Source: Capra hircus (taxonomy: Eukaryota; Chordata; Mammalia; Artiodactyla; Bovidae). From it: DNA of 64,000 nt. Below, one piece after another: positions 37,780 through 48,715 of this stretch (positions are counted from its first letter, which is position 1; each line of letters begins with the position of its first letter). The stretch spans positions 56,537,345 through 56,601,344 of the forward strand of contig NC_030822.1 of NCBI RefSeq assembly GCF_001704415.2, in the 5' to 3' direction. Below the pieces are notes generated by a model. The model saw nothing but the letters and a program-made list of their open reading frames with translations, was not told the DNA's origin and ran no database searches. The position numbers were made by a program, and so were the translations under genes.

Positions 37780-38072
37780 GTGAGACGTGAACTGCCCAGG
37801 ACTGAGGCAGCCTGTCCACACTTGGTCCCAGAAGGAGTGGACTTAAAAGCAAACACAAAACACACCCCAAAACAAAAATACTCATCTATCTATGGTTTGT
37901 CGTCAGTTACTAAGTGTGTGTGAGGCCAGAGTGTAACGGCATTTTATTGTTCTGTTCATATCCTTATGCTGTTGTTTTGAGGGTTCATGATGATATGATG
38001 CTTGGTGATAAGAAGCATCGACGTTGCTAGATGCTTACTCAAAGGCTTAGCGAGAACCAGACCCATAAACTA

Positions 38073-38159
38073 TCAGGTTGGCCATAAAGTTCATTTGAGG
38101 TTTTCCATGAATTGAGATGTTATGGGAAAATCCGAGCGAACTTTCTGGCCAACCCAACA
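38073..38159 (+). ncRNA. Mariner MITE hairpin, miR-2284/2285-like candidate
   Basis: The arms GGTTGGCCATAAAGTTCAT and ATGTTATGG...CGAACTTTCTGGCCAACCC are inverted repeats around a short loop (near ATGAATTGAGATG). This is the palindromic layout of an 80-base mariner-derived MITE. The 3' arm reads AAATCCGAGCGAACTTTCTG, close to what I recall of the bovine miR-2284/2285 group, which derives from such elements. It is transcribed in sense within CADM1 intron 4. Whether it is processed to a microRNA cannot be seen here. The MITE call is firm (about 0.85); the microRNA is a candidate. Confidence 0.5.
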
Positions 38160-38804
38160 GAGCTCTCTAGACCAGTTAGAATCACTGAGTTACCCTCTGA
38201 AATCAGACTGGCCCTGTCTGCACTCTTAGTTCCCCTTGCTTTTACCCTATGACCCAGAGGTAGATCAGGACCCCAAACTTGTGTTGTACATTGGGGAAAA
38301 AAAATGCATAGCAGTTGTAGCCATAGTGCATACCAAGGCATTCTAATATCTGTTGGTTGTTTTGACGACCTCCTTTCCTGCAAGGGTGGTTATGCTAAGT
38401 GGACTAAGAATTTACCTTAACTGTAAACTTGGAGGCACTGCCGTTCTTGTGAAATCTGTGACTCACTTGCCCGCGTCAGCATCCTGTTCTTTTGCAAGGT
38501 TCTGATTTTCTGCTGGCAAGAGAGGCAGCTCCGTTAACCCCGCTTGTGTTGTCTCTCCCTCGGCACTGGGCCATCCAGATCTGATTCCTGGATCCTTGGA
38601 TACCTGCCCTCTTAGGCACTGCGTTGGCTGAAGGATACAGCTAGTCCCCTCTTGATCCTTTTATTTTTCCATCCGTTATCCGAAGTTTCTCATGCATGTC
38701 TGCATTCTGATTCCTTTCTTTGCGAAAGACTGTCTTGCAAGTAGTACCCAGAACAGAGGACTCAGGGGCTGAACACCCCTGCCTGGTCATTTGACAGAAA
38801 TGCT

Positions 38805-38965
38805 TGCTGTGTGCCTCAGTTTCCTCTACAGTGGAGTAATTAATGTTTGCATACCTTGTGTTATTCTTATAAAGATGAAATGAGTGGATATTTGTAAAAC
38901 ACAGAGCTGATGTCTAAGCTGAGGTATAGTGCTCTCTATGTGCTTGTTAAATAAATAAAGAGTAC
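38805..38965 (+). repeat. MIR SINE relic
   Basis: GTGTGCCTCAGTTTCCTCTA and AAAGATGAAATGAGTGGATA, then TGTGCTTGTTAAATAAATAA, in sense MIR order. Confidence 0.65.
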
Positions 38966-39728
38966 CAGGAAGAAAAGAAGTTCTTTTAGAAAGGGGATAT
39001 AAAAATCTATATCTAGAAATAGAAAAATCTATATATAACGGCTTAAGTTTCAAAAAGCTTGCTCTGTTTTAATCTCCTATTTCCTAGGTATGGTTTTTGG
39101 AAGGAAGGCGTTTCTCATTTCCCCTCTGCTTTTCTGTCTAAGTGAACTGAGCCATTAAATGTGTACCGATAAGTACAAAACATTAAAAGAAAGTTAATGG
39201 TGCGCCCTGTCCCAGGGAGTGCTGAGTTCAGGGAAAGGGCCTCCTTGGCCTATTCATCCGATCCGGAAGCCTCCTCCCTCCTTGTTTGGGTGTTCTTGGA
39301 CGTGGCTCCCTTCTGGCCTGAAGCCTATATCTCACTTTGCTCTGCCCACTGCCACTGTACTTTGTTGTGTTCTTCCAGGAGTCTCCGAGTTTAAACATTT
39401 CAATTACAATTTCAATTATGCCAATCCATTTAGCTGCTTTCCCTCTTAATTGTTGCTGATGGGGGTGGGTGAAGGGGGTTGTTTATATCTCTACTCCAAT
39501 TGAATTACTTAAGGGTGTGGATGATGTCCTGGAATTGTTAAACTGCATGACAGCCTAGTAGATGTGTTACGTTCAGATGGCTGTCAGGGAGAAGAGGTGC
39601 TTCTCTCTTCCTCCTCCCAAATGCCTTGAGCAGTTAGATGTCAGCATGGGTCAACTTGCCGCTGCCTTTTCGTGGGAGACTTTTAAGATAGAAGAAGCAT
39701 GTATTTAAATAAAAACAGTGAATAGTAG

Positions 39729-39997
39729 GCTTCCCTGGTGGCCCAGTGGATAAGAATCCACCTTGCAATGCAAGGGACACTGGTTCAATCCCTGGTCAGT
39801 CCCTGGAAAGATCCCACGTGCTGTGGGGCAGCTGAGCCCATGCAGCACGACTACTGAGTCAGCACTCTAGAGCCTGTGCTCCACAGTGAGAAGCCCACAC
39901 GCCGCAGCGAGAGAGCAGCCCCTGCTCCCCACAGCTGGAGAGAGCTGGGGCACGGAAACGAAGACACAGCACAGCCCGAAATGTAAATAAATGAATA
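39729..39997 (+). repeat. CHR-type tRNA-derived SINE
   Basis: A nearly complete plus-oriented copy: GGCTTCCCTGGTGGCCCAGT head, GGTTCAATCCCTGGTCAGTC box region, CACGCCGCAGCGAGAGAGCA body and an AT-rich tail. Confidence 0.85.
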
Positions 39998-40236
39998 GTG
40001 AATGGTATGCGGAGGTGATTTTATCTTAAATACTTACCCATGAGGCTGAAAAGTAGCAAATTATCTTTTTACCAGTTGTATACCCCCAGATTACCCGTAT
40101 CCCAAGTGACTTCCATTATATGTGTTTGTTAAAATAGTAGTGTTGGGCACACGGAGGGAGGGGGGATACTTAAGAAAAGAGTGAAATTCACTCAGCTCTG
40201 GTTTCCTGGTGTTTCCTGTCCACCCCTGCCCCCCAG

Positions 40237-40395
40237 GCAAATCAGAGGTGGAGGAGTGGTCAGACATGTACACGGTGACAAGTCAGCTGATGCTGAAGGT
40301 GCACAAGGAGGATGACGGGGTTCCAGTCATCTGCCAGGTGGAGCACCCTGCTGTCACCGGAAACCTGCAGACCCAGCGGTACCTGGAAGTGCAGT
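40237..40395 (+). CDS. CADM1: CADM1 exon 5: second half of Ig domain 2
   Basis: These 159 bases (53 codons, phase 1 at both ends) finish Ig domain 2. Seen: [18 protein letters not shown], then [20 protein letters not shown] with the F-strand cysteine, ending at YLEVQ. The acceptor is a strong C-rich tract, CTGCCCCCCAG. The donor is T|GTGAGT. The last T joins AT of exon 6 to give the Tyr of YKPQ. If the donor is ignored, the reading meets a TGA within a codon or two, so the exon end is clear. A MaLR-type LTR relic starts only about 45 bases into the following intron. Confidence 0.97.
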
Positions 40396-40439
40396 GTGAG
40401 TAGCTGTCCCAGTCCTCTGGCTGTGGTGACAAGCAGCCG

Positions 40440-40750
40440 CAGGCTGGTGGCTCATAAACAACAGAAAGGTATTGCTCCCAGTTCTGGAGGCTGGGGAGTC
40501 TAAGGTCAAGTTAACACCATGATGTTGTGAGTGAGATCCCTCTTCCTGGTTTGTGGCTTGTGCCTTCTGCTATGTCCTTGCACGGTGGCAGGGCTAGAGA
40601 TCTCCCTGGAACCACCTTTATAAGGGCACTAATTCCACTCATGAGGGTCCCACCCTCCTGACCTAATCACCTCCCCAAGGCTTCACCATCACACTGGGGA
40701 TCAGGATTTCAATGTACAAGATTTGGGGGGACAAAGGTACTAAAGCCATA
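40440..40750 (-). repeat. MaLR-type LTR relic (MST/MLT1-like)
   Basis: CTCATAAACAACAGAAAGG, AGTTCTGGAGGCTGGGGAGT, TGACCTAATCACCTCCCCAA and GATTTGGGGGGACAAAGG occur in the order of a reversed MaLR LTR. It is a degraded non-coding relic starting just after the exon 5 donor. Confidence 0.7.
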
Positions 40751-41579
40751 GCATTACCCAAGTATTTTATTCTGAGGATATACAGTAGCAGTTTTTTTTT
40801 TTTTAAACCACTTCAGAAGCCACTTATTAAATACATATGTTTTATATAGTTTAGATAGAATTTTTATCTTGTCTTGGTAGAAAAATAATCAAAGGATTAT
40901 TTTACTGAAACGCTGCCATATTACAGAGTGCCAATGAGGATTTTGAAAATGCTGCATTTAACCCAAATGTAAAACTTGAAAATATTTCCAATCTGCTCTA
41001 GCGCATGACTTAATTAATTAAATTTTGTGAATATTGACTGTAATCATTTCTATGCCAACTTCAAAATCTAGGGTAATTTCCACCCCCTGGCTTTATTAAC
41101 CCCATCATAAGTGCTGGATTTTTTTTTTTTTCTAGAAGGGATTTTATTCCCAGTGAACGTCAGCATCTTGTTTTAAATTGCACATTCTCTTCTCATAGCT
41201 TAAATTATACTGACGAGTTTAAAAGTGGAACTCTTTGGGATGGGTGCCACAGTTTTGATGGCTTCATCAATAAAAGCTGGATCATGATAAGCGAGGTCTC
41301 TCCTCTCTGAGCCCTGTCTCCTCATCTTCTCCTCTGGACTCTCCTACTTGTGGATAAGAACAATGTGTTTTCTGCACACAATTATTCTCGCACTACGGTT
41401 GTGGCTAAGTAGTCAACTTCTCAACTTTTTATCGAAAGGCTTCTGTAGCTTGACCTCTGCAGATCCAGGTGCTATTTGAGTGTGCATAGTGAAAATGTCA
41501 CAAGAGTTTGATTGGATGACAGTGACAGAGCACTGAATAAAGGGAAAGCATTACTCTCTATGAGTATTTTACTAACCTC

Positions 41580-42012
41580 GTAGGCCTGCCATAACAATTA
41601 TCTCAAATTCAGTGGCTCAATAATCAGCAGACATTTATTCCCGCACAGTTCCAGAGGACAGAAGTCTGAAATAAAGGTGTTGGCAGGGCAGACTCCCTCC
41701 AAAGGCTCTAGGAAAGGATCTTTCCTTTACTTCTGTAGCTTCTGGTGACTCCAGGTGTTCCCTTGGCTTGTGGCCACATCACTGCAGTCTCTGACTGCAT
41801 AATGTCCTAGCCATCTTCTCTTCTCTGTGTGTCTCTTATAAGGACACTTATTGGACTTAGGGCCCACCCAGATAACCCAGAATAGTTTCAATTCAATATC
41901 CTTAGCTTAATTACATCTGCAAAGATCCCACTTCGAAATAAGGTCACAATCACAGGTTCCAGACGTTAGGAAGTGGGCCTATATTTGAGGGGCCATCATT
42001 CACACCCCCTAG
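41580..42012 (-). repeat. MaLR/MLT1-like LTR relic
   Basis: GGCCTGCCATAACAATTATC, GGTGTTGGCAGGGCAGACTC, CTTATAAGGACACTTATTGG and TTACATCTGCAAAGATCCCA follow the order of a second, diverged LTR-type repeat in minus orientation. The exact family is uncertain. Confidence 0.55.
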
Positions 42013-43255
42013 TAATTTTTATCACTTATTTAAGTTGCAAAACAGGGGATGGGGAAAATGATAAAAGGTTGCTTCTACCAGGCTATCCCACTGCAAGCTA
42101 CCCTATGAGCTTGGCTCAATTTAACATTACATAATGCAGGTTTTTCTTGTTAACTCGTTTCATCTACTTCATTATGTACCTTCATTATGGGCACCATGCT
42201 TATAATTTTCATATCACTAAAACTATCGTGGTGTAATGTCCCTATAATGGGAAAACAGAAACGATCAGATATTACCTAAATTGGCAGATAGTAGATTTCT
42301 TGTGACTTTGTTAATATGTAATTCATTTAAGCAAACTTAATATCCATTAACTTTCCTTGTAGGGGCCCATTAGCTTTAATAATGCATTAGCTCTTTTGTG
42401 AGACTTGAGTAAGCTATTCACCCAGTTCCCACCCCTAAACTCTTATTTTCCTATGGTGTCTTCTAAACAGAATATAGCCCTACCCACCTAAAAAATTATG
42501 CTCTCTCCCGAATGCAAAATATTTCAAGCTCTACACCTCCTACCCCTTGGAAGACTTGCTAATGATCTTTATAAAGCCTTTTCTTTTGAAGATTCAAGTG
42601 AGATTTGTCCTTCTAAGAAAAGGAATAAAGCTGCATATCTGAATCCATTTGACTTCAAACTTAACAAACTCTTGCTAGCCCTTAACTGCAGGAAGTGACT
42701 GTAATGCCTTCCTCGAATCGAAGACATGTCTTTGGATCCTTTTTAGCTCTAACATGGCACCTTTTTATGGGAGCCTGTATTCTTTTACTCAGCATAAGCC
42801 ATGCAAACATCTTATCCTTGATATTCTGCTTCTTGGAATGTACGTGAGAGAAAATGTCATGTCTTTTTGTGTAAAAGAGGGTTAAGAATTACAAAGTGTT
42901 AGTTAATCTGAATGAAATTCATAGTCTGGTTTGGCACCTTAAATAAGATGCCCTGTTCTCAAGAAGGTCACCTGGCAGTTCTTTACCCTGCCTTCCTAGA
43001 ACACTACTGAGAAATGTGCCCAGTCAGCCAGAAATTCCTTAAGTAGCATCCTCAGACATGATCAGAATTCTGTACTTCATTACCTACCAGCTTGACTCTG
43101 CTTGAACACCAGCAGCTATGGACAGCAAAAAGCCTCCTGCTTCAGATCCCTAAAGCATTCCGTCATTGTGTGCTAGGACTTTCTCGTACCTTGGCCAGTG
43201 GTGTTGGGGGTTCAGCTCCATTCCTCTCATGGCTGCCCCCACTCTGCAGACAAGC

Positions 43256-43336
43256 CACACCGTATCTTGATGGCCACGCCACCCCGTATCTTGATGGCCA
43301 CACCGTATCTTGATGGCCACACCGTATCTTGATGGC
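43256..43336. repeat. 19-bp minisatellite, four copies
   Basis: The unit CACACCGTATCTTGATGGC occurs at 43256-43274, in a variant form with an extra five bases at 43275-43298, and at 43299-43317 and 43318-43336. The two last copies are identical to the first. Confidence 0.95.
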
Positions 43337-43462
43337 TTGAGAAAAGAAGAGATACTTGAATGAACGCATAAGATTCAGTAGCCAGTCTTCCTGGGTGGTG
43401 AATCATTCCAGATACTCTGTGAGGAGTAACATTAGACTGTTACTGTTTTTAATTGGAGTTCA

Positions 43463-43668
43463 TGGATTTCCCAGGTGGCTCAGTGGTAAAGAATCTGCCT
43501 ATCAAGCAGGAGACTCTGATTCGATCCCTGGGTCAGGAAGGTCCTCTGGAGAAGGAAATGGCAACCCTAGTATTCTTGCCTGGGAAATCCCATGGACAGA
43601 GGACCCTGGCAGGATATAGTCCAGAGGGTAGTGAAAGAGTCAGACACAACTGAACGAAAACAACAACC
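43463..43668 (+). repeat. Bov-tA SINE
   Basis: Plus orientation: GATTTCCCAGGTGGCTCAGT head, GATTCGATCCCTGGGTCAGG middle, AGAGTCAGACACAACTGAAC tail with an AACAACAAC end. Confidence 0.92.
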
Positions 43669-43675
43669 GCAATTG

Positions 43676-43845
43676 TTCCATTTACAATGTTGTATTAGTT
43701 TCAGGTGTATGGCAAAGTGAATCAGTCATACATATATATATATCTCTACCCTTTTTTAGATTCTTTTCCCATATAGGCCATTACAGAGTATTGAGTAGAG
43801 TCCCCTGTGCAATATATTAGGTCTTTATTAGTTACCTATTTCACT
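43676..43845 (-). repeat. L1 3' end (minus orientation)
   Basis: GTTGTATTAGTTTCAGGTGT, a TATA-rich run and TCCCCTGTGCAATATATTAG match the reversed 3' UTR of artiodactyl L1. Confidence 0.75.
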
Positions 43846-43899
43846 GCAGCACTGTTTACAATAGACCATTATTTTTTTAATTGGCCCAAACCCTGGCGT

Positions 43900-44348
43900 C
43901 AGCAGTTCTTAACCTTTTGTGGATCATTGACCCCTTTAAAAATTAAATCCTTTTCCAGCTATAGAGCTGGAAATGATGAACATTCACCACGTTTTGCTTC
44001 CAGTATAAGGAATCTATTTATCCTATACAATTTTACTAAGTTTAGTTATTCGAGGGCCAATTTCATCACAAGCTTTAGCAAATCCACAGGTTATCTGTGT
44101 CCTTATCTCATTTCGAATTTTTCATTTTATTTTATTACTTTAACCTAACCAAGACCTGTGCAAAAATACCTATAAAATTATGAGTTTTACTTGCTATGTG
44201 TATTCTATCCAGTAAACATTAAAATAAGCATACAACTATTATTTTTGAATTTCCTTTCCTTTGCCAAGTAAAAAGATTTCTTATAATACCGGTGATAAAC
44301 CCAGGACATCCTGAGCTGGTCCATGGACCTCAGACTAAGAATTACTCT
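43900..44348. repeat. hAT-type transposon relic
   Basis: CAGCAGTTCTTAACCTTTTG with GACCCCTTTAAAAAT at the left and GTCCATGGACCTCAGACTAA with GAATTACTC at the right resemble the inverted ends of hAT-Charlie elements. The 113-codon frame across it is chance. Confidence 0.5.
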
Positions 44349-47032
44349 ACCCTGAGTAAATGAGACTACCTTGGAGGCAAATCTGACCTGATAGGATTGG
44401 TATTAAAGATACTCAGTTCAACCCTGGCCCTTTTGCTGCAAGAAATTTTATGGAAGCCTCTCTGTGCCTCTTCTGAGATGGATGGATATTAATCAGGATA
44501 AGAACAGAGTAAAATGACACATAATGGATTTGAATACTATATAGAGTATGTCCTTTTAGAAAACACTATTTCTAAAAAGGAAATGAAATAATGAAAACCT
44601 ACACTGTATGCCATTGAATATCTTACTCTTTAAATAACAGGAGCAAGGAGGAGGGATAAAATGAAGGGAAGGGTTGCCCACCCCCTGGACGCAGAGTACC
44701 ATGATGTTGCCTGGAAGACAAGGCTTGAGCTCCAACTTGGAAATCCTTTGCTGTTGTGGATTTAAGACCTAATTAATTGAACACAGAATTTTGCAGTGTT
44801 TGTTTGTTAGGACACTTATTTGTGGTACCAGGAGAATTTTGTTGTGCCCAATTACGTGAAAAATCAGCCAGATGTGTATGCTGTCATACTTTTAATAATC
44901 CTTACGTTTTTGGTGAGTACAGCTATTAATTGTGTAGTATGCATTGAAGTGATTAACATCGATGTAATTTATCATCTGGAGATTTCTGAACATAAATAAA
45001 TGAGTTGTTTTGTTCAGCAAGGTGTTGACCTCTCAGAATTAGTGAATTAAAGTCCCCCCTCCCTTTTTTTTATTATAAATATGAAAAGCACCACAATCAG
45101 CCAAGTGTTCAGTTATTTGATTTTCTGGGGCATTAGCCGCTCTTGTTTGTGACATTTCCCTGTTGGGTACTCGTTTGCAAGCTCATTAATAAGGTTTTCT
45201 CATAGGACGGTTGCCGGGAAGGAAGAACGTACAGTAGGGCTCTTAGTTTTCCAGCTTTCATTCTGAGACTCAGCAAGGATACGGCAGCAGCACGCAGTTA
45301 AATGTTTAAAACAGAAAATAATTATGCTCGCGAGCTGGAATTCAAAGCTCTCTTTCTTTAGATGTTAGGCAGAGAACAGTTTCGCTCTTTAATGTTCTTG
45401 AAATGTATGACCCTAAACTCTTTCTGTGTGTTGCTTTTTTTTCTTTTTCTTTCTTTCTTTCCCATGTCTGTGTGTATAGCGTTCCTGAAATTTACAACAG
45501 GGTTGATTATAGCAGAACGTGGTAGAATTGTAGCACAGTTAGTGGAGCTTCAGATCTGAGCCAACACTCTTGTCAAATAAAAGCCTGTTTAAAGGAGAAC
45601 AGTTCACTGTCTGAGCGTTAAAAGAAAACTGTCTAAATAGCATCAAGGTGGCAACACACAGCGACATAAGCTGGGAATTCAAAGAGAAGCTGTGACCCTC
45701 AGTGTGGAATTCAGATTGCTGTGCAAGGGGGGGAAGCCTTACTCTGGACCGAGGTGAATCCGAAGCTCTGGAATTACTGTTATGTGTCTTTTGCTTTCTC
45801 CCATCATAGGCTTGCTCTTTAAAATGTTTTGCAAAAACCCTCATCTAGTGAAGGGTTTGTGTGTGCTCATATCTGAAAAAAAAATTTTAAGAGATGAGTT
45901 TTGAAAGGGCGAATGAGACAAAGACTCTAAAAATGGGTGTTTTGAACGCCTTCCCTACTCTGATTATCATCTGCCAGTTAATTGTGTTCATGGGCATCAT
46001 TTTCAAAATGAGTTTTATTGACTTGATGTAGCCAGGTATTTTGTAAATCCATATTCTTGTTCATCCAGGGTCCACTGAAGGCTAGATTTTTTTTTCTTCT
46101 TTCCCTCCCTCAATTGGGGGAAAATTAGGCATTGAGGAGATGATCAAAACCTGTTCTTTATCTGGGCCAAAATAAATGTTTCTCTTGTATCGATGAGCCC
46201 TGCAGTGAAGGAGGGAGAAAAGCCTGCAAATAGGAAAATCTTTCCTCTTTGGAGTGGAGGATAAGACACTGTTTGCCGCAGCAGCTCCCGTGTCCCATCC
46301 TCTCCCCCATCAATTCTATTCCCAGGTTGTATTCTTCAAAGCATAATAGCTGGCGTTTTCAGATTTGGCCTGTTTCTCTGATCTTTCTCTCTCTCTCTCT
46401 TTTTTAATAGAATATGCTCTTCTTCTCACTCTCCCCTTCTTTTATTTTTTTTTAAAGTGATGAAGTGAGTTTCAGGGAAGTTATTTCAGTATTTACTATT
46501 CCTTCTGAAAATTAATGGGGGACACCCTGATTGAAACTAATGTTTTAAACTGTTGTTTTTTGTGTTTACACAGAGTAGAGGCAGGTCCAAGTTTCCGATG
46601 CTATTAACTCTTTGGCATGTTAGCAAGGCGTTTTGCAGTGCCCAAAGGGGCAGGAGGCTGAGTCACCAATACTGAAAAATCAAAGAGAAAACATTGGGCC
46701 ACATCCATTGTGAGCAAGACTTGAATGACATGACTCCCAGGGAAGAAAGCCTTTGCCGTCATCCCTGCCTCCTGCAGGCACACCCTGTAGAAAGAGGCTT
46801 GTCTCTCCACATCTCACCTAATGTCTAACCTAATGTATTTAGGAAAGATGAGTCTCTGAGGCTGTGAATGCTGAATACCGTGTAGTGAAACTAGTCTTCT
46901 AATGTGCACTCTCAATGGTTTTTAACTCAAGGTCAGATTTTGAGTCTGTGGAAGTGTAAATGGTTGTAGAGCTAACATCTCAAAATCTAAAAAGAATGCT
47001 CCAAAGGGGATCACAGGGGATAAGGGCGTAGG
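44349..47032. other. Repeat-free part of intron 5
   Basis: About 2.7 kb without recognised interspersed repeats, apart from pyrimidine runs near 45.43-45.47 and 46.38-46.45 kb. A minus-strand 101-codon frame at 45539-45844 shows no family I recognise. Confidence 0.5.
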
Positions 47033-47285
47033 AGAGATAAATTAGGACATTGAGATTAATATATGCACGCTAGTACATATAGACTAGATGAGCAACAAGG
47101 ATCTACTGTGTAGCACAAGGAACTATACTCAGTATTTTGTAATAACCTATAACGGAAAAGAATCTGAAAAAGAATATATATGTGTGTGTGTGTGTATAAA
47201 ACTGAATCACTTTGGTGTACACTTGAAACTAACACAACATTATAAATTAACTATACTTCAATTTAAAAAAAAGTTTTAAAAAATA
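47033..47285 (+). repeat. L1 3' end (plus orientation)
   Basis: AGGATCTACTGTGTAGCACA, AACTATACTCAGTATTTTGT, TGTACACTTGAAACTAACAC and an A-rich tail are the sense L1 3' UTR. A TG microsatellite sits inside at about 47173-47197. Confidence 0.85.
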
Positions 47286-47555
47286 TTGAACAACCAAAGA
47301 AAACTTCCTATACTTAAGGTGATTAACAAAAAAGTAAATAAAAAGAATGGCTCAACACCATCCTTTATGATTTCCCTTAAGATACCACCTTGGAATAATA
47401 CCCAAAATGCTAAAGAAATGTGTAATGAAATGAAAGTGTGTAAATCATAACACATGGGTTGAACCTCAAATTTGGGGAGCTAGATTGTTTTGCAATAAGA
47501 GCTGTTAAAGTGACTAAACAAGGAGGCCATTAGACCAGTCTAATTAGGTGATTCT

Positions 47556-48213
47556 AAATAGATGGGGAAACAGTGGAAACAGTGTCAGACTTTATTTGGG
47601 GGGCTCCAAAATCACTGCAGATGGTGCCTACAGCCATGAAATTAAAAGACGCTTACTCCTTGGAAGAAAAGTTATGACCAACCTAGATAGCATATTGAAA
47701 AGCAGAGACATTACTCTGCCAACTAAGGTCCATCTAGTCAAGGCTATGGTTTTTCCAGTGGTCATGTATGGATGTGAGAGTTGGACTGTGAAGAAGGCTG
47801 AGCGCCGAAGAATTGATGCGTTTGAACTGTGGTGTTGGAGAAGACTCTTGAGAGTCCCTTGGACTGCAAGGAGATCCAACCAGTCCATTCTGAAGGAGAT
47901 CAGCCCTGGGATTTCTTTGGAAGGAATGATGCTGAAGCTGAAACTCCAGTACTTTGGCCACCTCATGCGAAGAGTTGACTCATTGGAAAAGACTCTGATG
48001 CTGGGAGAGCTTGGGGGCAGGAAGAGAAGGGGACAACCGAGGATGAGATGGTTGGATGGCATCACCGACTCGATGGACGAGAGTCTGAGTGAACTCCGGG
48101 AGTTGGTGATGGACAGGGAGGCCTGGCGTGCTGCGATTCATGGGGTCACAAAGAGTCGGACATGCCTGAGCGACTGAACTGAAATGAACTGAACTGAACT
48201 GAACTGAACTGAA
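47556..48213 (+). repeat. BovB LINE, 3' end copy 3
   Basis: A 5'-truncated BovB whose C-terminal reading frame is open through to the natural stop at 48175-48177 (the frame 47548-48177 ends SRTCLSD). It carries MYGCESWTVKKAERR and the WRRLLRVPWTARRSN stretch, including the Trp codon that is a stop in copy 2. It ends in repeated AACTG pentamers at about 48172-48213. It lacks the catalytic palm, so it is inert. Confidence 0.93.
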
Positions 48214-48229
48214 TACCTTGGTAACTTAT

Positions 48230-48550
48230 GTCAGCAAACCAAAACCTAAACCAAACCCAATGCACTCCAGGACAATAAAACCCAGCCAATCACAGGTAGC
48301 TAACCAGGCTTCCCAAATAAGGCAACTGCTTAGCTCTAGCCAATCAAATAATTGCCTTGCTTTTCTTCCATGCCATCTTTATAGAAACCTTTCCCCCAGC
48401 TCCTTTTGAATTATTTTCAGTTGGACTGCCCTGTTGAACTGGATGCATGCTCAAAGCAACACTTGAAAATTTTAATATGACTTGTCTATCCTAGAACAGG
48501 GCTACGGTGGATTCGTGGTCTCCTAGTTTTTGTTTAACCAGCAGCAGAGC
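48230..48550 (+). repeat. LTR-like segment, family unknown
   Basis: AGCCAATCACAGG and AGCCAATCAAATAA (CCAAT boxes), then CATCTTTATAGAAACC (TATA-like) give an LTR-like arrangement. I cannot name the family and see no internal viral sequence. It could equally be unique sequence. Confidence 0.25.
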
Positions 48551-48574
48551 TAGACTTCCATTCCCCAACATTTC

Positions 48575-48715
48575 CCAACTATTTCATTCATTCATCTGCT
48601 TGGTAAATACATACTAAATGCCTACCATGTTCCAGTCACTGACATTATTCTAGGCACCAGGGATACAAAAAACGAAAACTTTTCTTGTTACAGAGCTTAC
48701 ATTCTTGTGCGGACA
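48575..48715 (-). repeat. L2-like fragment
   Basis: TTCATTCATTCATCTGCTTG, CTAGGCACCAGGGATACAAA and GAGCTTACATTCTTGTG fit the reversed 3' end of L2. Confidence 0.6.

Larger units (their letters stand above)
37780..40236 (+). other. CADM1: CADM1 intron 4
   Basis: A 2457-base intron. It holds the mariner-derived hairpin near its 5' end, a MIR relic and a CHR-type SINE. Nothing else is recognised. Confidence 0.9.

Noticed and set aside
39729..39997. tRNA gene
   Set aside because: The tRNA-like head belongs to CHR-type and Bov-tA SINEs; no intact cloverleaf was seen here or elsewhere.
43256..43336. CRISPR-like array
   Set aside because: The repeats abut without spacers and the DNA is mammalian; it is a minisatellite.
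45539..45844. 101-codon minus-strand frame
   Set aside because: No recognisable family or splice context; sits in unique intron sequence. Retained only as a chance frame.
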